From Epiperipatus broadwayi (Eukaryota; Onychophora; Udeonychophora; Euonychophora; Peripatidae), in the NCBI GenBank assembly GCA_028023455.1, contig JAQFVV010000027.1, positions 10,351,845 to 10,415,844 of the forward strand: DNA of 64,000 nt, given 5' to 3'. Under the pieces are notes generated by a model that was given only the letters and a program-made list of their open reading frames with translations, ran no database searches and was not told the origin of the DNA. A program made the position numbers and the translations under genes. Below are positions 24,911-35,425 of this stretch, one piece after another. Each line of letters starts with the position of its first letter. The stretch's first letter is position 1.

Positions 24911-25133
24911 GCTCATGACTGTTAACAAAACAGGCAAAACTCTCCATACAGTAGTGCCACTACTCACTGACGAAAGCCACAAGCTAGTAGGCACTAGATA
25001 GGAATTTTATGCACAAACCTTCTGGCATCCATTGATTATTCTGGCTTGCACTAAGTGGCACTATTGTATAAAGAGTTTTACCTGTTTCAATAACAGTATG
25101 AGCAAGCATAAGAAATGGTGATCATGTGATAAA
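24888..25133. mobile_element. family A MITE with a second, outer pair of inverted arms
   Basis: The outer arms, atcacatgatcaccatttct + tatgcttgctcat.actgtt and the inverted copy after 25090 (aacagtatgagcaagcataa + gaaatggtgatcatgtgat), enclose the inner pair aaacaggcaaaactctccatacagtagtgccact / agtggcactattgtataaagagttttacctgttt. The whole stretch can fold as one long hairpin with a ~100-bp loop. No coding capacity. Confidence 0.75.
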
Positions 25134-26174
25134 CTTTTCTTTAAACTCTTGAATAAAAAAATTTCAATTTTTTGTGGAACTTAAAAATGGTGAAAAAAAA
25201 TGATGAAAGCATTAAAACACATCACTTTGCAAATGCTTCTGGATTTTTTCAAAAAGTGAAAAACATATTTAGATCGGTGCTGTGCATTAAATAAACTATA
25301 CTTTGAAAGTGATTCAATTTGCAATGCCTAAAAATAAATATACAATTTTTTATTTAAAATTCATTATTTTGGATCCCTCTCATATGTAATAAAATTAAAT
25401 GAAAATTACATTAATAAAAGTAATGCATAGTTAATTGCTAAAGTTTTAATTTAATTGATTAAATCTTTTGTTTTCTTTTTGCCAATACTAAAGAAGTATT
25501 TTTTTTTTTTTATCGGCAGCCATTATCAAAAACAAATTATGACATTTTTGCTTTAAATTTGAATAAATAAATGACATTTTAAACTTATGTTTAGTAATAT
25601 TTGATCATATGAAGTTGATTACTAACGACATAATGCATAGAATCACCTCCTCCCTCAAAATAATTTGCAATTGCAATGCGTAATATTTTATAAATACAAT
25701 TAAAACTGTCATTTTTTGCTTTCGTAATCATTAATAATGAAAATCTTCTTTACTTTGGAAATATTATAAATGAAAGTCTTGATTGTTTTGCAAGAATATT
25801 GAATGAAAATGAGATAAAATACATTATTTATATTTTATTTCTATAATCTAAAGAATATGGTATAATAAATAAACTCTATACTCTACTATATATTTTAAGC
25901 AACAATGTCACCTTTTTATTTATAAATGATGTTGCTTTAATAAAATGACAATCCTATGACGTCATTAAAAAGTTTAATTTTTTTTTAAAATTCATAATAG
26001 TAAATAAAACAAATATAACTCAAAATTATGGGTTCAAATTGATGATGATTTCTGTGGCAAATCCTCACATAAAAACCTATTGATAACCAGGATAAAAGTG
26101 TATATAATAAAAGAAATTAGCTTAACATATACATGCATTATTAACCACTAAATTTAGAATAAATAGACTAAGAT
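25134..26174. other. AT-rich noncoding stretch
   Basis: No gene or repeat recognised; a T-rich run sits at about 25500-25511. Confidence 0.35.
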
Positions 26175-26770
26175 GTGAAATACCAGGCACTCTCATACAT
26201 GGAGCCTAATTGTAAATATAGGGGATTTGAACTCAGACTTTCAAGCCCCTTCAGTATCTATACTATCTCATACTACTGATATACATGACCACACAAAGGC
26301 AGAAAAGATAAATAATCACCAATAGATGTATTTCATGCTAAACCAGTGCTCATCAGTTGGTCCAGATTATCATCTCTCATACATATATATATAATCAGTG
26401 CTCAGTTTATATTAAGATAGCAATACTTACACTTTAATGGATAGGTTTCAACATACTCCAACCTCCAACTCTTCACCCATTTATACCATTGAAAATCAGA
26501 TGATAGAATTCCCAAATCCCATGCTGATGCCAATATTGATGTCATGCCCATGTTGACCTCAAGTCGGTCATGTATAGGACTGATTATATATATGAATGGG
26601 AGATGGTAATCTGGACCAACTGATGAGTGCTGGTTTAGCACAAAATACATATATTGGTGATTATTTATCTTTTCTGCATGCGTGTGGTCACGTGTATCAG
26701 TGGTATGAGATAGTGTGAATACTGAAGGGGCTTAAAAGTCTGTATTCAAATCCCCTATATTTAGTAAATA
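26175..26770. mobile_element. family B foldback element, longest copy, ~175-bp inverted arms
   Basis: Left arm: aaatataggggatttgaact ... agcccctt..agta ... actatctcatactactgata ... gcagaaaagataaataatcacca ... ctaaaccagtgctcatcagttggtcc. The right arm is its reverse complement, ending in ttcaaatcccctatattta. The centre (tcagtgctcagtttatatta, agatagcaatacttacactt, ctccaacctccaactcttca, gaaaatcagatgatagaatt, ccatgttgacctcaagtcgg) is single copy within the element and recurs alone at 33190-33410, 39935-40110 and 46815-46985. So it is either a foldback transposon or a SINE joined to an inverted second copy. An 82-codon minus-strand frame across the centre is a shadow. Confidence 0.65.
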
Positions 26771-27308
26771 GACTAATAAGTAAAATAAATTCATATACCA
26801 TGCATAAAATAGTTTTAATATTATTAGTCTTTTACGTGTATATTTAAAACTCACAAAAACAAAAACACAAAATTAAACTTCCCTCTAAGTCCTTCACCAT
26901 GTAGCACTTTTTGATTCAATCTGCTCCTCCAAAAAAATATAGTCATATCATTTAAGCTTCTTGATTCTGAAAATGTTTTACTAAAAATATCTATATCATT
27001 GTTAATTCTTAATAAGCAACAAGAATTACTCTGTGTTTATGTCTTGAAAAGTTTCTAGCAATTAAAGTTGTTGTACTTTTAATAATAAATTTTTGAAGAT
27101 AATGACAAAGTAACTGAATCCATAATCTCTTTTATAATCAAAGCATGTTTAAACATTTTTCTCATTTGTAGGGTTTGGGAAAATTTTCTAATGAATTTTT
27201 AATTGATTATATCAATAAAATTTTAAAATGATATATATAAATTGAATTATATTTAATTAAATATTTCCATCGATTATTATTATAATAGAGAATAGAAATG
27301 AGGAGATG
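26771..27308. other. AT-rich noncoding stretch
   Basis: No gene, RNA or repeat recognised between the family B and family F elements. Confidence 0.35.
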
Positions 27309-27627
27309 ATATCTATGTAAATAGAAATAATGTTTAACCTTTGATGTTACCAAGAAACTATTAATTACTACTAATTAAAAAATACTCGAGGCCAATCCAG
27401 TTTTATTATTAAACCTATAATAGCTCTTTTGATTGAGTTTTTATCTCAACAAAAAGCTCAAACAAAACGGCTATTGTAGATGACCTTTTTACTTCAACAA
27501 AAACTTCAAACAAAAGAGCTATCTTTAATGAAAAAACTGGTTTGATCTCAGGAATTTTCAATTAGTAGTAATTGATAATTTATTGGTAATATCAAAGGTT
27601 AAAGATTATTTCTATTTACATGGATAT
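27309..27627. mobile_element. MITE, family F (319 bp, 68-bp inverted repeats)
   Basis: Left arm 27309-27376 (atatctatgtaaatagaaat ... ttaattactactaatt) is the reverse complement of 27560-27627 with a handful of mismatches. The interior repeats a motif in both directions: aaaacggctattgtaga, acaaaagagctatctttaat and ttataatagctcttttgatt, itself an inner inverted pair. Related to 53360-53524. No coding frame. Confidence 0.75.
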
Positions 27628-27670
27628 TAACTTCTCAAAACTACATTATATGATATGTAATAAAGTATAT

Positions 27671-27883
27671 TTTACCAGAATATATAGACAAATAGTAATA
27701 AATCTTTGGTACAAAACAATATTTGTTATTTTTTCTAATACAGATTTTTGATATAGTGTATCTTTGTTAAAGCACAAAGACATAGAGTGTCAAAAGCCTA
27801 ACTCAGCAAAATAACAAATATTGTTTTGTACCAAAGATTTATTACTGTAACAATTGATAATTGTCTACATATTTTCTGGTAAA
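27671..27883. mobile_element. MITE-like palindrome, family G (213 bp)
   Basis: Inner arms agtaataaatctttggtaca + aaacaatatttgttatttt are a perfect 39-bp inverted match to aaaataacaaatattgtttt + gtaccaaagatttattact. Outer ends tttaccagaatatatagaca / tgtctacatattttctggta are a second, less perfect pair. The loop contains no frame. It lies 43 bp from the family F copy, but I see no shared sequence between the two. Confidence 0.7.
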
Positions 27884-29100
27884 ACTATAAAGATGATTAT
27901 TTACATCTTAGTTTATACCTAGGAATTAATAGAAAATTAGTTTAACTATCAAGGTTTTAAATTAATTTGTAATTGAATTAAAAGTAAATAAAAAAAAAGA
28001 ATTGTTAATCTCTTGATATCTAAAAAACAACCTGACAAAGATTTATGAGAATGATTTTAAGCCTTAATAAATTGACTTATGAAGGTATCAAAGTACTACC
28101 AACAATGTCACTGATTATAGTATACTATTGACCAATTATGTCTATCATTTAAGAACAGAAAGTTTAATATGCATGCTTAAAATATAATCAGATAATTAGA
28201 AAGTCAATTGATATTAGGTAGTTAAGTACATAAGTTTTATCACATGATCACTATTTATGGCAATACATATAGAGAGTTTTGCCTATTCACATAACTTTTA
28301 CTTAATTGAAAATATATTTTTGTTCTTATTTAAGACTTGCTAACAAACACTTTGCTATCCATCTAGCCACATTTACTACTGGATAACAATAGCCAATTCT
28401 ATGTCAATACAAAAGAGGGGGTAAAATCAAAGTAGGATTAATTTTAAGTATTAAAGAATGCTATTGATAAAGTTTTACACTACAAAGAAACTTATAATCA
28501 GAAATTAATTCTTTGGGGATCCTCATAGCCTGGTAATTACTGACCAATAATATTTACAACTTGTAATGGAAAATGATTTTTTTTCCAGAGAAGTAAAGAC
28601 TTTCCAAAGAATACTACAATATTTTAAACAATTAGTCACATATATTTTTGGGTCTTTGGGAATTACACAAGTGATCAAATAACAACTGAAAAGCTAGAGG
28701 TTTCTAATCAAAACTTGATCTGAAATTCTGATCAACTAAATATTCTATTATTTATTAATTCATTAGTTATTTATGAAAACTATATAATATTATAATTAAA
28801 TGCTGTTGGGAATTAATACATAATATTTTAGATGATAAATTATATAAACACCATCTATATTAAAAATTTAACACAACATTTCTCTCAAATCATTGTCCAT
28901 TTTGTTTGATTTGCAGTCAGTTAATGGCATGAGTCAGAGAGTAATTAAAAAATTTAATATAAATAGTATTTTTAATGTTTATCATCTCCTAAAATATTAT
29001 GAAAAATCAATCCATGACATGGCTAAATTTTTTTAGGTTTTTTGCGAAATTTAACAAAAAATCAAAGTCATATATCACATGACTCAATTTCTAAGCTTGT
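27884..29100. other. AT-rich noncoding stretch with a family A remnant
   Basis: At about 28238-28290, tcacatgatcactatttatg + gcaatacatatagagagttttgcc is a short remnant of a family A end with its outer flank. The rest is featureless AT-rich DNA. Confidence 0.35.
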
Positions 29101-29420
29101 AAATAAGAGCTCTGCTAATTTGCTCTAACAAGCTTTCTTGATAAATGCCAGCTAAACAAAGCATTTAAAAATCTCTATCTTGAAAACCACTCCCTAACCT
29201 CAGACTAATGGTTTCATGCTTTGACACTCCTCAGTGAGGCAACTAGGGTAGATCTAGTGTCTGAAACTATCATAGAGCCTCACTGAGGAGATCCAAAGCA
29301 TTAAACCATTGGTCTGAGGTTAGGGAGTGGTTTTCAAGATAGAGATTTTTAAATGCTTTGCTTAGCTAGGCATTTATCAATAAAGCTTGTTAGAGCAAAT
29401 TAGCGGAGCTCTTTATTTTT
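29101..29420. mobile_element. palindromic element, family H (~140-bp arms)
   Basis: Left arm 29101-29240 and right arm 29277-29420 are inverted copies with very few differences (for example aaaaatctctatcttgaaaaccactccctaacctcagac / gtctgaggttagggagtggt...), around a ~36-bp spacer. aagcttgtt...gagctctttatttt closes the structure. A diverged single arm is present at 1168-1380. High arm identity implies recent insertion or ongoing arm correction. No coding frame. Confidence 0.8.
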
Positions 29421-29689
29421 TAACAAAGGTCTTTTTTAATGTTCACAATTTATATTAATACTTCTTTGAATATATATAAAATAAAAACAGTCTCCATAAT
29501 GCATTGTGAAAAATTTATATATAATAAAGGTCTAATGATATAATGGTTAGCTACATTCATCTACTAAATCCATTACATAAATTTAAAATGTAACTGTAAT
29601 TTGGATTGTTTTTAGATAGTAGAGAATGTCCAAGCAAGCTCTAACTAGTTATTCAATTATTATTTTATTAAATGATAATGACATTGCTT

Positions 29690-30260
29690 TTAACTGGACA
29701 TCAGAGGTTGTCTCTCCTCTAGTGACTTTACAGTTATCAGTCTATCTACCTTCCTGACATATGCCCTTTGGTACACAAGATGCAGGACAAAGTTTACACA
29801 ACCAGCACCGGACCCTAATGCCATATTTTTCAATAAGCTTAAAGTTCTTCAGAACAAGGACAAGATATTATACTCTAGATTCTTATTTACAAATACATGG
29901 AACCTACTAGTATGGCCTACGGACTCACATTACATGAATATTGGACCGTATACATCAATATTATAGTGTCTATTGTAAATGAAGAAGTCTATAATGCAAC
30001 ATGCTGGACCCTGCTATAGAGGCAATGATTCCATACTATATGGATAGCAGTGCTGATATGTCAGCAATATAAGCCAACCTCAAAAGGGGTGGATAATAGC
30101 AACAAATTGGAATGCTACTTACGCATACATTAACCTGTTAGGGCGGTTAATGACTCTCCTATGCATCTACCAGATCTAGGACACCCACAATACCAAGCCA
30201 GCTTTGTTGGAAGAAGACAATATCAGCGATGGAATTGAGCCAACATTAACAAAGTGTACT
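29690..30260. other. GC-richer unassigned stretch (~570 bp)
   Basis: Base composition changes sharply: fewer homopolymers and phrases such as acaagatgcaggacaaagtt, ctatactatatggatagcag-like segments and ccagatctaggacacccaca. All six frames contain stops within about 60 codons; the best plus-strand run covers about 55 codons near 29770-29930. It could be an inserted retroelement piece, an untranslated exon or an unrecognised repeat. It ends at tgtactataatattcaactg. Confidence 0.3.
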
Positions 30261-31765
30261 ATAATATTCAACTGTACAAATTTTATTATGTCATTAAATA
30301 TATTTTTAAAAAAAAATAAAAACAATAAAAGCTTTTATTAGTTATTTAATTTCGGTAAAAAAAAAAGGTGTTTTTTTTTTCACAGCTCCTTTGTGGAGAG
30401 TTGCTGGATATGTTTTTGGTGTACAATGTTTATTTTTTTTAATTAACAATTTTATGATGCTAAGACAGTGATCATGACCATGGCGTGGAGTTCGAATTTA
30501 GGTCAAGTAAAAATCTTTCCAAAGGCTTGAATCCCCCCCCCCCCGCTAGCTGCTTCATAGTTTGCACATATAGCTATCTAATAGGTGTTGGTAAATCGAT
30601 ATATAATTATTTTTAACCATATGGCAAAGAAACAAACCTTCGTCATCTGTCACTTTGCAAACTTGGTAAGTGTTGCTTTTATTTCCACTACTCTTCTCTG
30701 GCGTGCTTTGAAGAAGCATTTGTCTTGCTGTGTGCAATTTATTAAAAAGACTGTTTTACTTCTTAGCTGTACATTTAGTATATTTATTATTATTTATGTA
30801 TAGCCGCCTTGATATATTTTATAAAATAGTTTGTCTTGTTACGAAACATTTAGCTTCTCAAAGTCCATTAGAGAATAGAAAAGCCTGTATTCAAAGTTAC
30901 TTTTTCGGAAACTGCCCTGGACACTTAAGTAGTTTTCTTTTAAACCCTTGCGATCTTACAATCGAAAATATAGTAGTTTATTCTCCTAGCAGGAATTCCT
31001 TTAATTCTTATTGTTTTTAATTCCTGCTTGACAATCTCTGTGCTTTAAATGTGTAGACATTAATTTAATTACTTAAGCTAAGTGCTAAGTAAGTAATATT
31101 TTTTACATTTAAGGGGGAAAGATAGGAGACAAGAAAACAAATTATAAATAAATGATGTCTGATTTACTGCGATGAAAAAAAACATTTCAAAAAAAGTTCA
31201 TTATTTTCTCAGTTTATGCTTTAGTCGTAATTAGGGAAATGGATTCTCAAATGGGGATTTGGGATTGCTCCAGCCGACTATAATTACCGTCAAAACTGAT
31301 TATCTTAAGAAGTTGTTAAGTAAAAAGAAACATTATTTCGATTTCAATATTATTAAAGGTGAAAAGTACATTAAATACTTTTAAAATATCAAATTACAAT
31401 TTATTCATTTATTTAAAAAACACGAATAAATTATGTTATATTATTATAAGGTTATCTCAAAATCTTTTAATCAACAAAACTGACAGATTTGTTTTTTAAT
31501 TTATCATTTATTATAAAAAAATGTTGAATAAATATATGAGAACGTAATATTATAAATTACTGTGCTTCTATTTTAAGTTTCTTCATTCAACTTGAATTTG
31601 TGAAATATTGCCCACAATTCCTATCTTTCAAAAAAAATCACATGATCATTATAACTTTTTTTTTTTTATAAGAAATATCAAAAACTTTATTTGAAAAATA
31701 TAAATATATAAGTAAAATTTAAATAATGTACTTTGATAAATATATCCAATTTAATGAAATAAACA
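30261..31765. other. AT-rich noncoding stretch
   Basis: Contains a C12 tract at 30533-30544. Overlapping plus-strand open frames at 30585-30803 and 30730-31020 have no recognisable motif; the second reads as a mix of hydrophobic and ordinary residues and could be part of an exon, but nothing supports it. Confidence 0.3.
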
Positions 31766-32700
31766 GCTCTCTGCAATCTTAAAAATAGAAAGGCTGCAGG
31801 TCTCGCTAAAATACCTGGAATTCCTAAAATATGTTCATTTCAAAAATGTTGGTCCCTTCCAGAAATACATGGGTTGATAAAATTGTGTCAGCTAATCACA
31901 AAGATGCCCAATTGTTCCAATCCCTAAACACCAAGAAAATAGATGAGATTGCTATAACCATTGTGGAATGTCACCACTATCCACCACAGCAAAAGCACAT
32001 TCAAGAATCCCGATGAATATGTTACTTCTAGTTATAAATGAATGATCGTCAGAGTCTGAACGTGGTTTTAGAGACCCAAGAAGCGCCACCGACATGATCC
32101 CTGTTGCCAGAATGCAAGAAAAGTGTTAGAAAGAAAGGAACGACTTATATACTGCCCCCAATGACCTGCTCAAGGTATTTGACCCAGTTAATGGGCCAGA
32201 TCTATAGAATTGTTTAAAATTGATTGGTTGATCATCAAAAGTTTTTTATATCATACAGGTTATTCATGATGGAGCGAGAGAAAATGTCATCACTGAAGAT
32301 AGAGAATCAGAGGCATTTGAAATAAAAAAATAGTGTCAAACAAGGATAGGTACCTGCTTTCAACATTGTTTTCAATCCTTGTGACAGTGTTTTTGGAACT
32401 GTTTATAGGCAGTTTAATCAAACAAGGATCAACACCAACACAGATCCGATAGTGCAACCTTCAATTTCAATTGATTAAAAGAAAAACCAAGAATGTTTTT
32501 TTTGATTTTTTAATTTACATGCTAGTGATTGTGCTACTTTTGCTTATTCAAAAAATCATCTGCAGAATGTGCCCAACGTTTTGAATATAACACATACAGA
32601 TTTTGACTTATTAATCAATATTCAAAAAACCCCAAGTTCTCTTCTGCCAGTGAAAGAAAAAAAAATCCCCAGCAACCTTCAGCCCGAATGGCTACCAACC
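31766..32700 (+). pseudogene. decayed LINE reverse transcriptase, second family
   Basis: Plus-strand pieces in shifting frames match the order of a common invertebrate LINE RT: NLKNRKAAGLAKIPGI (the KAPGPDGIP motif), GFRDPRSATDMIPVARMQEK and DLLKVFDPVNGPDL (the GFR..RST.D and DLTKAFD motifs), HDGARENVITEDRESEAF, then CQTRIG (VKQG) and LHASDCATFAYSKNHLQN, which is FADDCAL with the first Asp lost (ASD). It is followed by NITHTDFDLLINIQKTPSS, the usual helix after the active site. Multiple stops and frameshifts make it dead. The motif style differs from the LINE at 43490-46796. A family A/B cluster begins right after it. Confidence 0.75.
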
Positions 32701-32739
32701 TGAAAATGCAAACCAGTTTAAACCTTGATAATCCCACAA

Positions 32740-33025
32740 ATGAGGCACAACTCAGACCATGTGATGTTTATTGGCTTAAAACCAATCCTGCCTAATAAAA
32801 TAGTGGTGGCTATGGTTATTAGAGAACCAAAGACACCAAAATATATAGTACTGAACTGAGTTCAGACCTATATGACTATATAAGCTGATGAGCTTGGATT
32901 GAAAATATTATGGTGTTTTCAATTTAAGTCTCATAGTTTTGTAGTTAAGTAGAGGAAGGTTGCATTAGATCCTAACATCTAGGTGCAGTGCTTTCAGATC
33001 CAAGACTCCTCACTGGCAAAGACCA
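32740..33025. mobile_element. family A element fragment, reverse orientation
   Basis: Reverse complement of the long-form segment at 24600-24905, including accatgtgatgtttattggc, ctgcctaataaaatagtggt, ggctatggttatt, ctgaactgagttcagaccta, catctaggtgcagtgctttc and agatccaagactcctcactgg. It stops abruptly there and passes into an A-rich run (gaccaaaaaaaaaacaac). Confidence 0.65.
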
Positions 33026-33029
33026 AAAA

Positions 33030-33550
33030 AAAAACAACTGCTACTATTTCTGAAGGAAGCTTAAAAAGTCTATGTTCAAGTCTCTTATAGTTACAGCTAA
33101 ACTTAAAGTATATAAATTATACTTGTATTCAACCAAATATTACAAATGTAACCTATATCCTGCCCTTCTCTCTTCTGTCCATTTGAATGGATAAGGTCAT
33201 GTACATGAAGGAATGACTTAAAGTCAACATGGATATGACAATAATATTGTAATCAACAAGTGATTTAGATGTACTATCATCAGATTTTCAATGATATGGA
33301 TGACTGAGGATTTGAAGGATGGAGTACATTGAAGTCTAATCATTAAAGTTTGAAGATTTGCTATCTTAATATAAACTGAGCAATGATTACACATATGTGT
33401 GGGAGATGATGATCTAGATCAACTGATGAGTGCTCGTTCAGCTTGAAATACATATATTGGAAACTATTTATTTTTTGCATGTATGTGGTCATGTGTATTA
33501 GTTGTATGAGATAAAGTGAATTGTTGAAGGGAACTTGAAAATCTGGTAAA
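33030..33550. mobile_element. family B foldback/SINE-like element, plus orientation
   Basis: Contains a degraded left arm (gcttaaaaagtctatgttcaagtctctt), the single-copy centre (caacatggatatgacaataa ... ctatcatcagattttcaatg ... tgaagatttgctatcttaat ... ataaactgagcaatgattac) and the right arm (gatcaactgatgagtgctcg, ttgaaatacatatattgg, gtggtcatgtgtattagttg, atgagataaagtgaa, gaagggaacttgaaaatctgg). Confidence 0.6.
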
Positions 33551-35264
33551 TAAATTTTTTTAGATACATGCTCCTTTTTGTATAAATTTTAAGGTCCGAT
33601 GGCGATTATAAGCAAGCTACTTTGGAATAAACTTTATAGATAAGTAATATATTATGTTAAAGTGTGAAAAACCAGCCTTGTATAGAATACCTAGGCATTC
33701 TATACCATGTGAGATTTTTTTAGGTAAAAATATGAAATTTCATGTCCATTTTTTGCACACTTTTCCTAGACATTGTATAGAACACCTAGACATTCTAAAG
33801 AATGCCAAATGGATTTTCAGCAAAGTATGAAAAAGGATTTCAATGAAAAGATTCATGGAAAGATGTAAGAAATCTGATTAGAAGAGGTACATTTTTTCAT
33901 ATTTAACCTTTATCAGAAAGTACTAGACTGACAAAAAACTGTACACAATAGTGTTTGGGAGGAAGTTATGTTTACATATACATTAATTTTATGATATTGT
34001 ACTAACAAGTTGCCAAGAAAGAAATGATTGACATTTTCACACCATTATTTTGGAAGTAAATCCCCAAGAGTAAAGAATTTTTAAATCATTTAAATCTTCA
34101 AGAATATAAAGAATTTCTAAGCAATTATCTTTCTACTCTTTATTAACTAACTATAAAATATAGACATAAGATATTTCAATTATTAATTTTACTAATCATG
34201 TGTCACACGTGTGAATTTTAACATTGCCATCATCTTTGTAACTTCAAATGTTCATTCTGGAAGTATTTTATACTTTTCTGATTTTCCTTTTGGCATTTTA
34301 TAGAATACCTAAGAAATGTATGGAAATCTAAACATTTAATAATTGGATGTCCGACTTTTGGCATTGTATAAAATTCCTAGGCATTCTAGACATTGCAGGG
34401 TTTCACACTATGCTGCTAATATATATATAGTTTTTTAAAAGACCAAACAAAAAAGTTGAAAATTTTAGATTTTAAAAACTATTATTTTTTGTGATTAAAT
34501 TAACCATGTTAAATGAAGTTACTTCATCAAATGAAATAATAATTAGTTTAATACTATTTTGTTTTTAATGAAATGCGAATTTTTTATTTGGGGTGGACAA
34601 AATATCTGGAACAGTTAAGTACAGTGGATGAAAGGATGCAAGTTGTTTATTGCTTGGTTGTGTCAAAGCTGGCTCAGTGGCTTTCTCTAATCACTAGAAG
34701 TCAGCAAACAGCACCTCTCTGAATTCAATCTCTCATCTTTTTTTATCATGATAAACATAAACACATTTTTAAATTCCCTTTTGTAATTTTATAAAATGCA
34801 TGTCACAACATTTCTTGAATTCAGTCTTATTATAGATAAGATAGTAATTATTGTATATGATAAATATTTAAATATTAGAAATTCGTGAATAAATTAAAGT
34901 TTTTTTTTTTGTTTAATTTTACGATAGTTTTTATTTTCTTTAAGATGTAAATGGATGTTCAAATATATCTATGGCCATTTAGAAAATATATTTTTTATGA
35001 ACCTATTTTTCGTCTCCTTCCTTGTGTCTCTTTTATGGGGAGGGAGGAGAGAATATTTAAACAAAATCGCTCTTCATTTTAAAAACTTTGCCGAACCCTA
35101 CCCTAGTGTAAAAAAAGTCTTAGGATATTGCTAAAATAATATCTACCTTTTTTTATACTTTATGTTTCATAAAAAAAATAAAAATAAAAGGTTTGTATAT
35201 AGGCAAACTGTTTTTTATCTATTTCTGAATTGCGACATTAATACATACTTTAATAATTTTATAT
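33551..35264. other. AT-rich stretch with local repeats of a 'cctagacattctatag' type
   Basis: Between 33680 and 34400 the phrase aatacctaggcattctatac and variants (cctagacattgtatagaaca, cctagacattctaaagaat, attttatagaatacctaaga, attcctaggcattctagac) recur six or so times at irregular spacing, some inverted. That suggests a decayed foldback element bounded by about 33660 and 34410. The rest is featureless. Confidence 0.4.
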
Positions 35265-35425
35265 AGCACATGATCACCATTCCCTATGTTTACATAAGCT
35301 GTTATAACAGAGGCAAAACTCTTCATACCACCCAGTGCAAGCCAGAGTAATCAATGGATGCATTACGTAGGGATTTTATGCATAAACTTTCTTATATTCA
35401 TTGTTTCCTCTGACTTGCATGGTAT
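35265..35425. mobile_element. family A fragment
   Basis: acatgatcaccattccctat + gtttacataagctgttataacagaggcaaaactcttcatac carries the outer flank and inner terminus of family A, then ccacccagtgcaagccagag, aatcaatggatg and gggattttatgcataaactt. The right terminus is lost. Confidence 0.6.

Noticed and set aside
26402-26650. 82-codon minus-strand open frame
   Set aside because: It lies over the centre of a family B repeat whose other copies do not keep the frame.
30730-31020. 96-codon plus-strand open frame considered as an exon
   Set aside because: No acceptor or donor, no family motif and a Phe/Leu-rich start typical of AT-rich noncoding DNA.
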